Origin: Parelaphostrongylus tenuis
Taxonomy: Eukaryota; Nematoda; Chromadorea; Rhabditida; Metastrongylidae
Direction of reading: 5' to 3'
Length of the DNA stretch: 64,000 bases
NCBI GenBank assembly: GCA_019055375.1
Contig: JAHQIW010002010.1
Coordinates: forward strand, 186,001-250,000
The notes under the pieces are model-generated. The model worked only from the letters and a program-made list of their open reading frames with translations, had not been told where the DNA came from and did no database searches. Positions 24,701 through 39,700 of the stretch are shown here, one piece after another (within the stretch, counting starts at the first letter, position 1; the number at the start of each line of letters is the position of its first letter). The position numbers and the translations under genes are program-made.

Positions 24701-27700
24701 TAGCACAAATCACATCCGATAATCAGGTGCTGGTCGTGGCTCTAAAACGTATTTCTATGTGCCGTGATATTAGAAATCGAGGGCATGCTAATCAAAGGCA
24801 AAAACTTCGAGCAAAATGTGCGGAAAACAGGGAATTCTGTATTGGGCCTCGTCCGAGCCCTCATAATCCATATAAATTTGACTTATAAACTAACCACGTA
24901 AAATGTTCAGAAGCTATATATTCAATGACGTTGAGTGGTATGCAAAAGAACCACATGCGGGAGTTGAAACTGCGTCTCATCATTTCTGGTGGCGAGCGCT
25001 AACCACCTACCACTGCTCCTGCCCTTCTATCACTTTTTATGTGACACAGGGTATTGACTCTGCTCGTCATCGACGAATCGTCAACGGTCCGTGAGATAGG
25101 CAGACATCGGCACTGAACTCACCTGAGCTAACAGCCCCAGATATAAACAATCGACAAGAATTCTCAGTTTAAGCGCTTTTCTTAGAAAGTTAGTCCAAGG
25201 TGGTGATCACGTGTCTTCTGAAAGGGTGTTTGAAATGTCATGCTTGAGGTGCAAAGAGACACGCCTAACCAGTGTTCCACGACGTTCACGAAAAAGATGA
25301 ATTGATGAATTGAATGCTAGAGGTACTGCGATGTTCCAGTCTCATCAGTAACACGGTACCCTCCGGTTCAGCTGACTCTTTGCACGTTTAATCCTCTCAA
25401 TGTGTCTGGAACGCCGAAACATGGGTCTAGCATTGTATAAATGCCATAACAGACCTTATGATAGCCTCATAAAAGATGTCCTCCGGATAGAGCGAAATGC
25501 GGGTTCAAGTCCAGGCTGACGCGAAAGTTTTGCACATCACTCGACATCACTGAGTTTATCAAAAAAGTGACTCAACCAACCTTCCCACATTCCTTGCACA
25601 CGTTTATTGTTATTTCTCTTACAAGTTTTGGCGGACTATCCAAACTATCAACTGGCGAGTTCTTCACCAAGGAATTTCTTCGTCTAAAAAAAAGCAAATC
25701 GAAACAACGATGCATGAATGAAAATGCTAATTAATCGCTGCAACATGGATAATAAAAAAGTCTAAATTGCCAAGATAAGCATACGTCTTTCCATTGGCTT
25801 GTATGTCACAGTTTTGAGCAAGAAACGGGTTGGCGTCCAGAATCCTCCTAGCGCCAAGCCTCACGAGCGCAGCATGAAATGCATTAGCTAACTGCTTCCT
25901 TCGTTCACTAAACTCTCTTCCAAGAAGTCCGGACTGTTCGTTCTGAAAACGAGAATAAATTTTTTAGATTGAAAATTTGAAGCTAGGTCTTTCAACGTTA
26001 ATCAATTCCTAAAGGGTGCGTCATGCATTAGACTCCATTCGTAGCATCACAGTGGCGAAATGAATGCATATTCCGGCCTTTATAACGACTCGCAATGGTG
26101 TATTCTTATACAAATTCAATGCTGCTATCTTCCCAAACAAGCTGTTTATCAATATTTCGAGCCCGGAGGGACGGAAGGCATGATGAGTTACGGAAGCACG
26201 AGATCGAGCCATCGACTGGTAGATTATGTGTCATCGAGCATCTCTAGCCACTGCGCTACACGAGCCCTTTCCAGATCCAAATGAGTTTTAACTACTTTTC
26301 AACACCAGAACAACATATTTATAACAAGTTATATGGACATTCACCTAGAAATATGGCTCAACTTCAAAGCATTTGGGAACCAACCAATTTCAGCTTAGTC
26401 GTCTGCGATTCCAGCTGCTTCTTCAGTGATAGGTTGGAGTCGTTAGTAGACACAAGTTTACCTTCTTCAGTAGCAATGACCAGACGTTCACGATTCTCCA
26501 CATACCTTAAGTAGAGAAGATATTCCGAATCATTTGCCCAAAAATCTGTGTTTAATTGAGAATCACAAAACTCTTCAAGAATTCGACTCAAAAATTAGTA
26601 GAGAAACTAAATAGAAACATCAACCTACTCAAAAAATTGTGACGAAAATCCTGGGCTAAGGAAGGGGATGACATCTCCCGGAACTTTTGTGAATTCCTTA
26701 AAACGGAACTTAAATTCGCGCAATTTCGAGACCTTTCAATAAGACAGTAGCACCAAAACCTGTCTGAAATGAACTGGCTCTATGCCGCTTATCTCAGCTT
26801 TCTCTTGAAACCACTCGAAAAACTCCGGTGAGCTTGTGAGATGACGTGCACGTTTTGTTTTCTTATCGGCCTATAAATCATCGTTGATCAGGCATAAGTC
26901 TCGAAACAAAGCAATACTTTTTTGAAATCGAAAAACAACCTTATCATGAAACGCTTCAGGAAGACAAATTGTGACACCCAACAGTGATTGGAACTGTTTC
27001 TCGTACTTTTCCTTTGCTCTTAATCTTTTGTGCTCCTCCCTGTTTGATAAGACCTTTTTTCCCACCATAAATAGTCGATTTTGTTCTTGTATTAGAAAAT
27101 TAGTCGCTCTGAAAGTGATGTACTGCGGTTTTGAATGAGAAGGCACATCTCAATATCAAAGATTTCGATAAGAAATATAATGATGACAACCTACGCTTGC
27201 TTCTTAAGATTCACATCATCAGGATTAGAATGCTGCTTACAAGTGATATACCGAGGCTCGACGCTCTGATGATCAACAACGTGTCTATGTGAGACCGCTG
27301 ACCCTCCAGAATTATGTTCAGCAGCGCTGTCGCTGTGATCTACCAGCAAGCCAAGCCGGAAAGAACATAATCATGATTGATATGAAAAAGTGAAACCTTA
27401 CTCAATAATGAGTGGTCGGCATAAGGATAACGAAAGATAGGAATCCTAATTCACAGAGAAGAGTATACTTCTATTATCTCCATCCATTTTTCAACTCTTT
27501 GAGGACAGCGTCTTCCCCTTTTTTACGAACTACTAGTAGTGATTCAATAGCTCGAATCTCGGTGATTCCAATACTATGCTCGTTTCCTGGAAGGTCTTCT
27601 TAGTGCTCTGTAGCATCGGAAACGAAAACGGAAAAGCTAGGAAATGATGAGATAGAGGAAAAGTTCAGATATCAATTTAAAGAAAAAATTGCTTATCACC

Positions 27701-30700
27701 CGTTAAAAATTCAAAGTTTACATGAATTCAGTTAAAAACAACAAATATCATTCGTCGAAATGAAGACCATCATTATCCACGATCTTCTGCCAACGATCAG
27801 TAAGCTTCTCGGAGTGTTCGAAATTCCTTTCCTTCGACTTTGAATCGAAAAAATTCCTGACATTCCTCTTCAACTTGATCAAATGTCTCGAATCAACGTT
27901 CACAGAGGAAATGTTCCATAGCGGCGGAAACGAGACTACAGTCGAGCAGCGCAGCGCCTGGATTGTAAGTTGATGCAATAAGACATCGTTTCCCCTCCCC
28001 CCCCCTCCCCCCCCCCCCCAATTCACCAAACTTTTCCCTAGTCTTCTTTGCGGCGTGAGGTTTGACATTCTCTTGCTAGAACGGCGCGTGCGTTCCATCA
28101 TCTCCACTTGACATTCTAAGAATAAATCAAAAATGCACTGTAACTAAAGTCCGTGGAAGTTTCTTATAGAATTAGTCCTGAGATATTCTCATGAGTTACA
28201 GTAACCGATACTGTGTCGAAGCAAACATGTGATTTGAACTTTTCGCAAGTATTAGGGGTTTTTTTTCCTAGACTCAGTAAAAAAAAAAGGAAAAAGAAAG
28301 AGGAAGAAGGGTACTGTTCTACTATGGCGGCGCCACTTGAGGCCTTCGGTAAAAGCGTAATCTTTGCTGTCATCTGGCGAAAGTACGATTATCTGATAAC
28401 CTAAATCAAGTGAATTTCAAAGGTATATTTTACTTCTCATATTGCTTGTTTTTAACGCCTCACCAGTCAAAATGAGATTCTGTTTCACATTTGAAGATTT
28501 CTCGCCTGATAAGAGTTTTTTATAACAAAATTTTAACCATTAGAGAGAGCTAATCTTTCTGATTAGGAAATGTGTTTGCTCTTTGAAAAGAACTTCTTAG
28601 AGCTCTGCAATTCGCACAAGAAGAGTAGGTTTCACACATATGAGATATCGCTGCTTTCCACACCCCTTCAGAAACAAGGGTGTTTTCCAATTTTTCCAAG
28701 TTGCTTCTTAGCTTAATCAATAGCTCAAATCTCGGCAATTCCAGCGATATACTTAGGTTCTGAGGAAACCTTTCAGTTCGCTGTAACAGCCAAAATAAAA
28801 GTATGTTTCACACTTGTGGCGTTTCAACTGCCTTTCGTCGGGAGAGCATTTTCCTCAGGCTTTCAGAAACCATTCGATAGTCTGAATTCTGCTGATTCCT
28901 GTGATGCATATGGTTTTTCAAATGGACTTCCTAGTGAGCTGTAATAGGTTAGGGCGCGCAATGCAGCGACGGCACCTGGCCACACTGCACTGCCAGGTAT
29001 GTGGATGCGATCTTGAGAGAATGAGTAACAAAATCTTATTCTGACTGGCATGGCGCCACAAATAAGCTATTTGAGAAATCAAACATGCCATTGAAATTCA
29101 CTTAGTTTGAGCTACCGATCAAACTACAGAAACTTCACTTCCTTTCATTTTCGTGAAAAAAAATTTCACTTGACAAAGTGCAAAACGTTCGTCTTCGATG
29201 ACTCTCTATGAGGAGTGTAAAGCTCCCAAGAGAACTGGCTATAAAAATATCAAAAGACGACGGATTCTGCCCGACTGACGAGTCTGTAAGGACGAAACAC
29301 GTGTATCGGGCTGTACAAGAGCCCTTACCAGACCACATGACAAGTTGGCTCAAATAATAAAGAAAAGAAACTACAGAAACGTTTTACAGAAACAAAAAAT
29401 ACGTTCGTACCGAAGGCCTCAATTGTCGCTGTCATAATAAGACAGTACCGAAAAAGAAAACACGCGTCAACTGTGAAACACAACTTTATATTCGCTGTTA
29501 CAGTGCAGTAATTGAGCTTTTCAAGTAACCAACTGCAGTATCATAATCGCCGTGAGTTAAGGCATCGAATAACTTCCAGGAGTTTGAAAAAGAGATAGAG
29601 AAGGCCTTATACTCTAGAGGGTTGAGAATTGGACTGAGATAACAGAAAAGTGATAAAACATGTTCTTGAGTCGCTTGTCAGGTTGAATGCTAGACAGGCG
29701 CCTGTTTCGTCCCCAAGGACTGAGCGCCGATTCGTTCATGGAAAAGTATAGCCTCAAAGGGATCGACCGAATCGAGGAACGGAGCTACTGATGAGTCCCG
29801 GTAGGACACGAAACAGGCTCCTGTCTAGCACTTAGACCTCACAAACAACTCAAAACATGTTCTATCATTATCAGAGTGTTATCGTTTTAAGCGGAAGTCT
29901 ATAGAAAAAAAGCGGCAGAATGGAGAGGTATATCAGAAAAGTATCTAGGAATAGACAAAAATTTGACTAAATAGACAAGTACTACGAGAAAAGCAGTACC
30001 TCTGTGCACATGTAGCATGGTAGTAAAGTTTACATAACCCGATCTCGCAGCGGGTTACCACACCAGAACGAGCTTCCAATATATCCGTACATCCATTACA
30101 GCTCTAGAAAAAAATTCAACTTTACTCTCCGCATCGATAACATAGTAACTAGTTATGATCCTGAACAGGGATTTCTTCATAAAAATTAGCATATTCACCT
30201 GAAGACAGGTATCCTAATGCTCTACAAGTTTTGTCGACCTTGCTCATAGATTTTCATTCACCAAATTTCCGCATATAATAGGTTGGGGAAAAAGTTCTGA
30301 GTAAATGCTTCCAACTTTTTTGTGAGTCGATCATTTCTCGTGTTTTCAGGTTCATTTAAAAGCCCGTCTTCTCCCGCGTTGATTGGTATATATTCATCTA
30401 CTTCTTTCAAGATGGCGTTAACAAGCGAGCAAATGAGGTTGTTCATGATGCACAAATGGCTATTGGGTTCAAATGCAACGGTGGCAACTGAACTCATCAA
30501 TCTGGCTTGGCGCGAAGACACAGTTGGCAAAAGTACGGTGTACAAGTGGTTCAGAAAGTTTGACGAAGGTAAAGGAAGTTTCGTTCAATGGAGCACTGGT
30601 TGTGCGACAAAAAGTTTGGTACCAATAATGAATTGCACAATCTGGTCATTCATTTCTTCGACAGCAAGAAATCGGAATTTTATGATCGCGGAATCGATCT

Positions 30701-33700
30701 TTTGCCGAAGAAGTTTCAGGAAGTGTTTGAAGTTGAAGGGGAGTACTTTGACTACTATTTCGGCTTTGTTCAGGTATACAGGTGCATAAATAAATGTTTT
30801 ACAAGCACTTTCTCAAGACCTTTTCCCCAACCTATTAGTATTTTTGAGCGAGGTCTCAAAAAGCGGAAAGGAAATGTATGAAGAAATTCAAGCTATTAGA
30901 TGATTATCAAAAGTTTTTGAGAAGAGTGATGAAAAAGTCCCGTCCTAAACAGGCAAAGCAATATTCTGTTAGCAGTAGTTTGATCGCTATAAAAAATAAA
31001 TGATGAAAGATTTATTGTGAGAAAACACTCGAAAACTCTTTTGGAGGTCAAATTCGCAAGCGTGAAATTATGTAAAAATAAAAAAATTTTCGAGGCTATC
31101 CATACATAAAAGAACTTCAGAAGTGTTTCTTAGTCTTTCAATGGCAGCATGAATTTGTTCATGGAGAAGACAATTTAAGTAACATAGACAGTTTAATTCT
31201 TAGATTCTAGTATCATATTATCATTATTACCATATTTTTTCAATTTTATTTCATTTATTTATTATTTATTTTATTTATTTCTATTTTTATTTACTTTTTA
31301 TTTTATTTTATTTTCTTATTACATTTTTTTATTTTTATTATTATTTATTATTCCAGTACGCAGCTAACTACTGCCCTTCGGAATCATGGTAATATGTAGA
31401 TAGAATATGAAAATACCTTTCTGCCAAAAATCCGATGATCCATCTCTTGCCAGCTGACAGCACTCAGATGATCGATGTCACCAAAGGTAATACCACGTGT
31501 GTATAGCGCGCACACGAGATGAACCCACCGTCCTCCGACATCTGAATAACAAATTAGTCGTTGATGAAAGCAATTCATTTCGCCGAATGATAAAAAGGGT
31601 ATAGAGAATGTAAACAGAGATTGGGAGGCAGCATCACACAGTGATTTCTGATGCAATATATCAAGAAGCAAAGTGCTGGTACGAATCTCCCATTAGTCCC
31701 TTGCGATCACTCAATGAACGCTTAAGGTAACACCTTAGCTCGGCCAGTCCCTTGATTGTAAGGAGGATAGTCTCGACCAGCAATCTAGAATATTCTTAAA
31801 GAAGACGAAATCCTGACCCAGTAATCGAAGAACACGTGAAATCTCTGACGACCTATGTGTAGAAGAATGCGAGGAACGAGTCCAATTTTAGAAGCCCTAA
31901 GAATCGCACAGTATATCGTGATGACGGGTCGTGTAAAATAAGGATTTCGGTTCTTTCTGATTAGGAGAGAACACATGAAAAACCGATCTTATTCGCTAGA
32001 GAGAAACTTTTCATAAGAGTGTTAGTGACCAATCGAAATCTGAGACTTGAGACTATAGCCCCACGTCGCCAGTTTTCCAAAACACTCCTTTCCAGATCAA
32101 ATCATATCCAGATCCAGATCAAAAATACTGTTTCACGCTCGCCTTTCACCTTTATTTTCTTCACGCGTATAAATCGTCGAAAGCCGGTCAATATGTAGAG
32201 AGTTCTCGTAGTATCTTATTCAATCGTTTTGTTTGGAATTTCTCTCAAAACGGAGAAAAAATTCTCAATTGAATAACAAAATATCGGTCATCCCGCTTGT
32301 CCCGCCACTGTCACGCCTCCTGTGACGGCCCTCACCTTGTTGGAGAATTTGTAAACGGTACGAAAAATGTAAAAATCGATCATATTTTACCTGCTAAATC
32401 GTATTTTCATGAAGTAAGTATATGGCCAAAATCAGAAAACATTACCCTATCAGATGATTAATGATAGTTTGAAGAGATAGCCATATTCGGCGACATTTAA
32501 AGCACAAATCGAAGGATAGAGGAGATTAGATAATCAAAAGAGCATTCTGAAAAGCAAACCCATTTTTGAGCTATTTGAAGCTTATGCTCTAGTTTGAATA
32601 TTATCAGTCTGAGGAAGGAGTTTTGTCCAGCGAAATGTAAGCGAGATAAGAGAAAAAACACACGGTTTTATGAAACATGATTTTATTCTGAATGTTACGA
32701 TGTTATGAAGGGGTGTTTTGAAAAGCCGGCGACGTGGTGTTGTAGCCACAAGTTTCAAAGTTCCTCTCGAGCGAATGAAATCTGTTTTTCATTTGTTCCC
32801 TTCTGATTAGTATGAAACAATAATTCTCGCTATTTCAATTTGAAAGTAATATGAAATGGAGAGAAAAAGTACCAGAGCGCTTCATTGCTCCGTATCTTGA
32901 CGGGCAAAGCTCACAATATGGTGGTTCCTGGAACCCGTAGATGCAAGGTTCGCAGAACCACGGCTCTGTTGACGAACTTGAATCGTTGCTATCGTTGTCC
33001 TCGTTAAGATCCAATGTTGGATAGCACGCATCGTGCACCGTTAAACCACACCTGAAAAGAAGTTATATCTACAAATTAGGATCGCATTGCTTATAAAAAA
33101 ATACAGAAATATTATCTTAAAAACTATACAGCAGGCTAATAGCACGCCTGCGTAGTCTTTGAGAGGAAGTTCTCTCTCAAGGGTTCACTGACCTCTAAGA
33201 GCTTGGAGGGCTTAGTCTAACGCATAGGCAGACGTGAAACCCCAATAGTGTGGTGGCCGGAAGCAGCCAGATTGTACCCGCTTACACTCGTTCCCAAATT
33301 AGTAATGATGATGAAAGAGACCTAAACAACAAGAAAACTCACTTGTCACATTGTATAACCTCTTCGGCCTTTGCGACACGGGAGAGATTGAGACATACGG
33401 CGCAAATCAGCGCTCGCTGGAAGCAGGGGGTTAAATGATATGAAGCATTTATAATTAGGTTACATGATCACAGTCTGAAAATGATTATGAGTGACCAAAT
33501 TTAGAAAAACTTGAAAATTTCAAGGAAAACTTGAAAATTTTATGAGCTTGACTACACGAGCCCTATGTTCACTTCCATCCATATAATGGCGACGAAAGAG
33601 TAACTCGAATAGATTTCAACGTTCTAACTTTGATTTGTTTCTGTGTCCTACATGATTACCGAGTGGATAACTACCTTTTATGTCCAGAAATTTACCAAAA

Positions 33701-36700
33701 AACCCTGCGACTGGAGATCAAGTATGGCTTATAGGCACAGATCGGCCAACATGTGTTGGTTTCAATACACAGCTCGCGCAGCGAAAATACGGACGCCACA
33801 CACTCTCACCACAGGGAAATTCATACGTTGAAGGCTTAGTAGTGTGTAGATCTATACGAATCATGATTTCGAAACCCAGTTAACCCTTCGCGGACGACAG
33901 TTGATCGCAAGCGAAACAAGATTTTCGTTGATTAATAATGATTTCCTCTCCGTAAAAAAACTTCAGGATTTTGTAAAGCTCTTACAGTATACGATTTTTT
34001 CTACAAGCTTATATACCCCTTGTGCATATATAACTGTTTATACGAAAAAAAAAACTACGAGCGTGAAATTTAATTTTTTCCTCGCTCCTACAACGCGCTT
34101 TGAAGATCATCCTATACATCGAATTAAGCTTCGGAATCGCCGAGATTTGCGCTATTGAATTAGTATGGCCTGATGAAAAGCCATCCACACTCCTTGCTGT
34201 GTAAACAAAACACCCTGAGTGTGAAACAGATTGATTTTCGCTGCTACAGCTTGCTAAAAGTGCCTTTTAAAAAGCAAACACAGCGCTGAAATCGCTAAGA
34301 TTTGAGCTTTTAAACGATCGCTTAAATCTCAGTACAAAAATCCTTGTAAAGCAAAAAGACTGCCAGAATTTGGCGCATCGAAAACGATGCGTGCACTTTG
34401 CAAATGATTGACTTGAGCTCATAGCTCAAAGCTTGTAGTGCGACATCGAGATCTCACACCTTACACACCTTAGAAATTGAAGATAAAAGGTGTTGAAAAA
34501 CAATGAGAATAACTCACTTCTACGTTGTCATCGCATTTGGTTCCGCCAGCCATGACATCCTACAACGTGATCATTAGAAAGAGCAAAAGAAAAAAATGCA
34601 AATTTCCTCATCACATACCTCATTGATGGTTTCACCATTCTCTTCATCGTCCTCCGACGAGCTGCTCGAGTTATCGTCAGAGTCACTACTTTCAGAATCC
34701 GAGCACTCAGTTGATCCAGTGTGATGGTCTGCTAGAAATTCTCAACTACAAGGCAAACTTTGACTGAAAAGACACCTACAAAAGAAAAAATCACGTAGGT
34801 GCTAAATGATAACGAGGATTGCATGAAAAAATGTCACTCCAACAGTATTGAAATTCGAGAACTATTACAACTTATTCAAGTAAGTGACTGCAAAAAGCTG
34901 CCCTGGGAAGATATTGAACCCGAGTTCCACTCACACCACAGGGGCATGCTATCGATACGCAAGATGCCATCGCTCTGCTACCACTCATACCTTGATATGA
35001 AGGCTTCAATACAAGGTGCCAATATTAAAATTAATTAATCATGAATGATGATGACCTAAAAGACCTTATAGTTCTGTAAAGGCCAATCACTGAGAAATGG
35101 GACCATGCTTTCGATTTCATCAACATCGTTTGATGATCGAAAGCCTAACTGGTCTTTACATGACTCGCGGTGACCTAACGGTGTATCAAGTCCGTGCTAC
35201 CATCTTCCCAGACAAGTCTGGTACCAAATCATTAAACCCGGAGGGAAAGAAGGCTTGGTCGGTCTTGAGAGCTGGAACAAGCTATCGACGTTCGATGGTC
35301 GACAATGCGCTTACCGTGCAGCACCTCTAACCACTGCGCCATATGCGCACCTATAGTTACTTAGGGATAACTATGCGCTCCACAGTTACATAAGAATAAC
35401 AGTAGCAGTAGGAACACTGATAAGAGAACTCGATTCATATTCAATCCAAAAGCTTCTGAGATCACAGAATGATGTGAAAATCGCAAGAACTCACCTATGA
35501 AATCTTCGTCGTCGTCCTCGTCGTCGGCATTTGGTAATATCATGTCCAGCACGGCAGCTGTTGGTTTAATCTGCCTCTTTCCTGGAGCACGAGAACCTGA
35601 AAAATACAAACTGATGGGGGAACAAACATTTGTCAATCTCATTAATTAGACAAAAAGATTAGCGCTTAGCAACCACCAACTGAAATCTCACCGATGAATA
35701 ATTTGAAATACTTCGGGAAATCAGATCTACACCTAAAAACTTGGTGAACCTGAAAAATACTTGCACAAAAACAGCTGGATTTACCCTTCGAAAAGTTGGA
35801 TTTTGGCCGTAGAAATCGACTCCACGTATATAACCACATATAGCAGATGTTTCCTTACACCCTGCTTCCTAATAACCTGCGATACTAACCATTCGTCCAC
35901 ACTCTCCCTCTACACACAAGACAATTAAGTAGACAATGAGGACAAAGTAAATGTTTCGTCACATGGATAGCACAAATTCTGCCGTCTTGGGCAAAGCAAT
36001 ATGAAGAACTAAAGGAATGCTATTCGTGCAATATCTCCTAAATTAAAAAAAATCTCACAGCTTGGTGGTAGAAAATTATTTTTCCACGCTCTTCTCTTTT
36101 TTTTTCTTTTCGTTAACGTTTCAAAACGCTTCATCTTCTTCGAAACCGATGATTCGAGTGGCCTGCCATCGTTATCTTCGTTGTCGATCGAGTCATCAAC
36201 CGAGTAATTTCTCTTCTTTTTTTTCAATGGACTGGCGAGAAATTTTCCAGATTTTTTCGCTTCTGTTGATTATTCTCATGGATTCGAGTTTTTGTTGTTT
36301 TGTCGAATATTTAGTAAACAATCTGCCGGAGATGTAAAACTCGATTTTATTTTTCTGCTAAACGCACTTCCAGAAAGTAAGCACATTGCTAGAATCAGGA
36401 AACATTACGCTATCAGATGATTACCGATGGTCTAAAGAAAGAGACCTGTCAGGCGAGGCCTAAGGCACAGATCAAAAGACCAGAAGAGCTTTTTAGAAAG
36501 CGAACATATTTTTGAGCTCTTTCAAGCTTGTGCTATAGTTTGAGCACTAGCATTCTGAGAAGGGAGTTTTGTCCAGCGATATATGAGCGAGATAAGAGAG
36601 AAAACAAGTGGTTTCATGAAACATGACTTTATCTTAGAAGTTACAGCGTTACAAAGGGGTATTTTAGAAAACCGATGACGTTGGGCTGTAGCTTCAAGTC

Positions 36701-39700
36701 TCAGCTTTAAAATGGTTACTAACACTCCTACGAAAACTTCCTATCTAGCAAATGACATCGGTTTATTCATTGGCTGCCTCCTAATCAGAAAGAACCTCAA
36801 TCACCTTTAACGATGCTACGAATGGATTTGAGGTGGCCCATCCCTCAAGGATTGATCAGGTTCGATTCTTTACTTACTTCATAGCATTTTGAATCAAAGA
36901 TGATCGAATAATAATCTACAAAGGACGAGAAGCCAACGAGTCTTTAACTGATTTTGTGTTGCATGTGGAATTCGTTGTGTTCAACACGATCCAAGCGCCT
37001 TTATAACTATGGATATCCTTAGTAGAATGGTCGATCAAAGGGTCCTATTATAAGCAATCAAATCAGTGTTACCTCAGGTCGAATGTGGTTCATACGCAGC
37101 ATTATCTCTGCCTGTGTGGATCCAATGATACTAAGTATACGCAAAACTTTCAACACCAAGCGGGAGTTGACCCGTGGTCCATTCGTACTGGTACGGCGCC
37201 TTTAACCACTACATCGCCGAGGTCACCATTCTGCTACCAATCCTTCTCGTAGATTTCATACACGTACGACCTTCTCAAAATTTCAGGATAAACGATGAAA
37301 GATTCGGCATTGATCTCTAGCTCTACGCTGTGCCCTATCGGCGTGTCATAGAAGTGATCAGATTAACAGCTGCTCGGTCATGTATCGAGTCAGTACTGCT
37401 AACTTCCTCAATAAGTTTGTTACCAATTCAGCGACCCCGGAGGGCTAGAGGCTTGGTGAACACAGGGCGCGGGATCGAACCATCGACGTTTGTACTATAG
37501 GCATTACACTGCGCTGCATACAGTCTATATCAAAAAAGCAAAGAAAAAAGTGAAGATTCGTCTCATATCTGGATTGTGATTTTAGTTCAAGCTTCAAAAG
37601 CAAAATATGAGAATTGGTTAAAGTCCGTCCGTTCAATAGACAATAAGTGTCATCTACTCCAACATCAGACACATGTACTATGAAAGGATAGATTAGAGCT
37701 CTCGGCGTTAATTAATCCGACATGGTGAGCGTTGGGAGGGGGATCGAACCATCGACCGCGGATTGACCATTTGAGCTGCACAAGACCTCTGTACGAAACG
37801 ATAGCGTAAAGCGTCACAAGTCTCGATTATTCTCAAATCCGAGAAAGACTAATAGCAAGGAGTGAGTCTGTGTGTCATGTGATATTCAAAGCCACTTGGT
37901 AGCCGTGCATTTACTTTAGCGTGAAGCTTTACGTTTGTTTTTTTTTGAGTATCTGAGATTCTTTCCAATTATAAGGAAACGAAGGAAAAAGCGATCTCAC
38001 TCTCTGAAGAGAAGCTTTTCATGGAAAAGTTAGTAACCATTCAAAAGCTGAGAATCGAGCTACAGCCCCACATCGTCGGTTTTTCAAAACATCCTTTTAT
38101 AATGATGTAGGATCCAGAAAAAATCATGTTTCATACCCACCGTGTGCCTTCATTTCTATGCGCGTATAGTTCGCTGAAAGCACGAAAAGCATACAAGCGT
38201 GTAGGGAATTTCCGTAATATCAGAATCATAAGTTCTTTTCCCAGAGTTTCTGTCGATGCACTACAATTTCCCCAACTGAATAACGATATTTCAAACGTGA
38301 TCGATCGCCCCGCCCTGCCTCCCCCCCTCTACTCAACTCCATGGACTGGCCGATAAACAAGGTCTCCGAAAATATAAAACTCGATCGATTTTCCCCGCTA
38401 AACGGTATCTCCAGAAAATAAGCACAGCATTGGAATCACTAGAAATTACGATATCGAAAGATTACTAATAGTCTAAAGAAAGAGCTCTGTCTGACGAGGT
38501 GTGAAGCAAAAATCTTTCCTTCTCCTACAGCGCTTCCAAAAAAGCTTTTCAAAGAAGCAAATATATTCTTGAGTTCTTCAAAACTTATGCTACCCAATGA
38601 GTACTAGTACTCTATTGAGGTTTGTTCAGCGAAATGTAAACGAGATAAGGAAAAAAAAGCGTGTTTTGAGTAACATAATTTCTTTTGGATTTGACTGCGT
38701 CATAAAAGGGTGTTTTGGAAAACCTACCACATGGGGCTCTAACCAGGACTTAAGCTTTCGAACGATTATTAACACTTCTATGAAAATCCTGTCCAGCGAT
38801 TAAGCTCGATTTTTCATTTGTTCCTTTATAATCCGAAAGAATCTTAACTGAAATCAAATTTTTGTTTATTTCCCTTCTTGACGCTTTATTTTCCTAAGCA
38901 TTCATCTTGTAAAAATAACACGATTACGAGTATAAATTATAAAAAGAAAACTTTCGGACTTATGGAATTTTCCCTATAGAAAGTGATTTAGACAGGAACT
39001 ACACTAGAAACAAAGGATTTATGACAGAGTAGAAAAGCAGATGGCTACCGGCTGTCAAAGGGCTCGAGCCTAATCCAGTACCCTGCACCAATCAGGAATC
39101 CGAGGGATTTTCTCTCAGCTGAGCTAGGCACATTCCTGCCGTACGCGAGGCTCTGTGCGGCTTGTCTCCAATGAATCTTTAGAAGATTTTAAAATAAGCA
39201 AACTGTGTTTTAAGGAAAAAGTTTAAATGCAGAAGTCAAAAGGGTAAAGCTCTCGACGCAATCACTTTTTGAAAAATGAGCTATGCATTTGCTTCCATGC
39301 GTAGCATCATTAAACGATGATTGAATTCATCTCCGTCCTTGATTGGGTTGATCAGAAATTTTGTGGAGCGTTTTGCTTTTGTTTTTACTATCGTTTAGAG
39401 GACCTTGTGATTATTTTGGTACATAACACTTATACATTTATTTTGAGATGGAATTGTCCCGAGAGCAAAGGCGATTGTTGATGCTATACGAGTATCGTTG
39501 AATTCCAAAGCAGCACTTGAACACAAGCGATATTCAAGTATCATCAGCAATCGTTTTTGCTCTCGGGACGGCTCCATTCAAGAGCAAATCTAATGGGTTG
39601 GAAAGAAAGTTTTGGGGCACTCATAAAAGTTTGAAAATCTATGCATCAATTCCAAACAAAACAAAGATAACTATGCTTCTGCTATCGACTGCTTTTTTAC

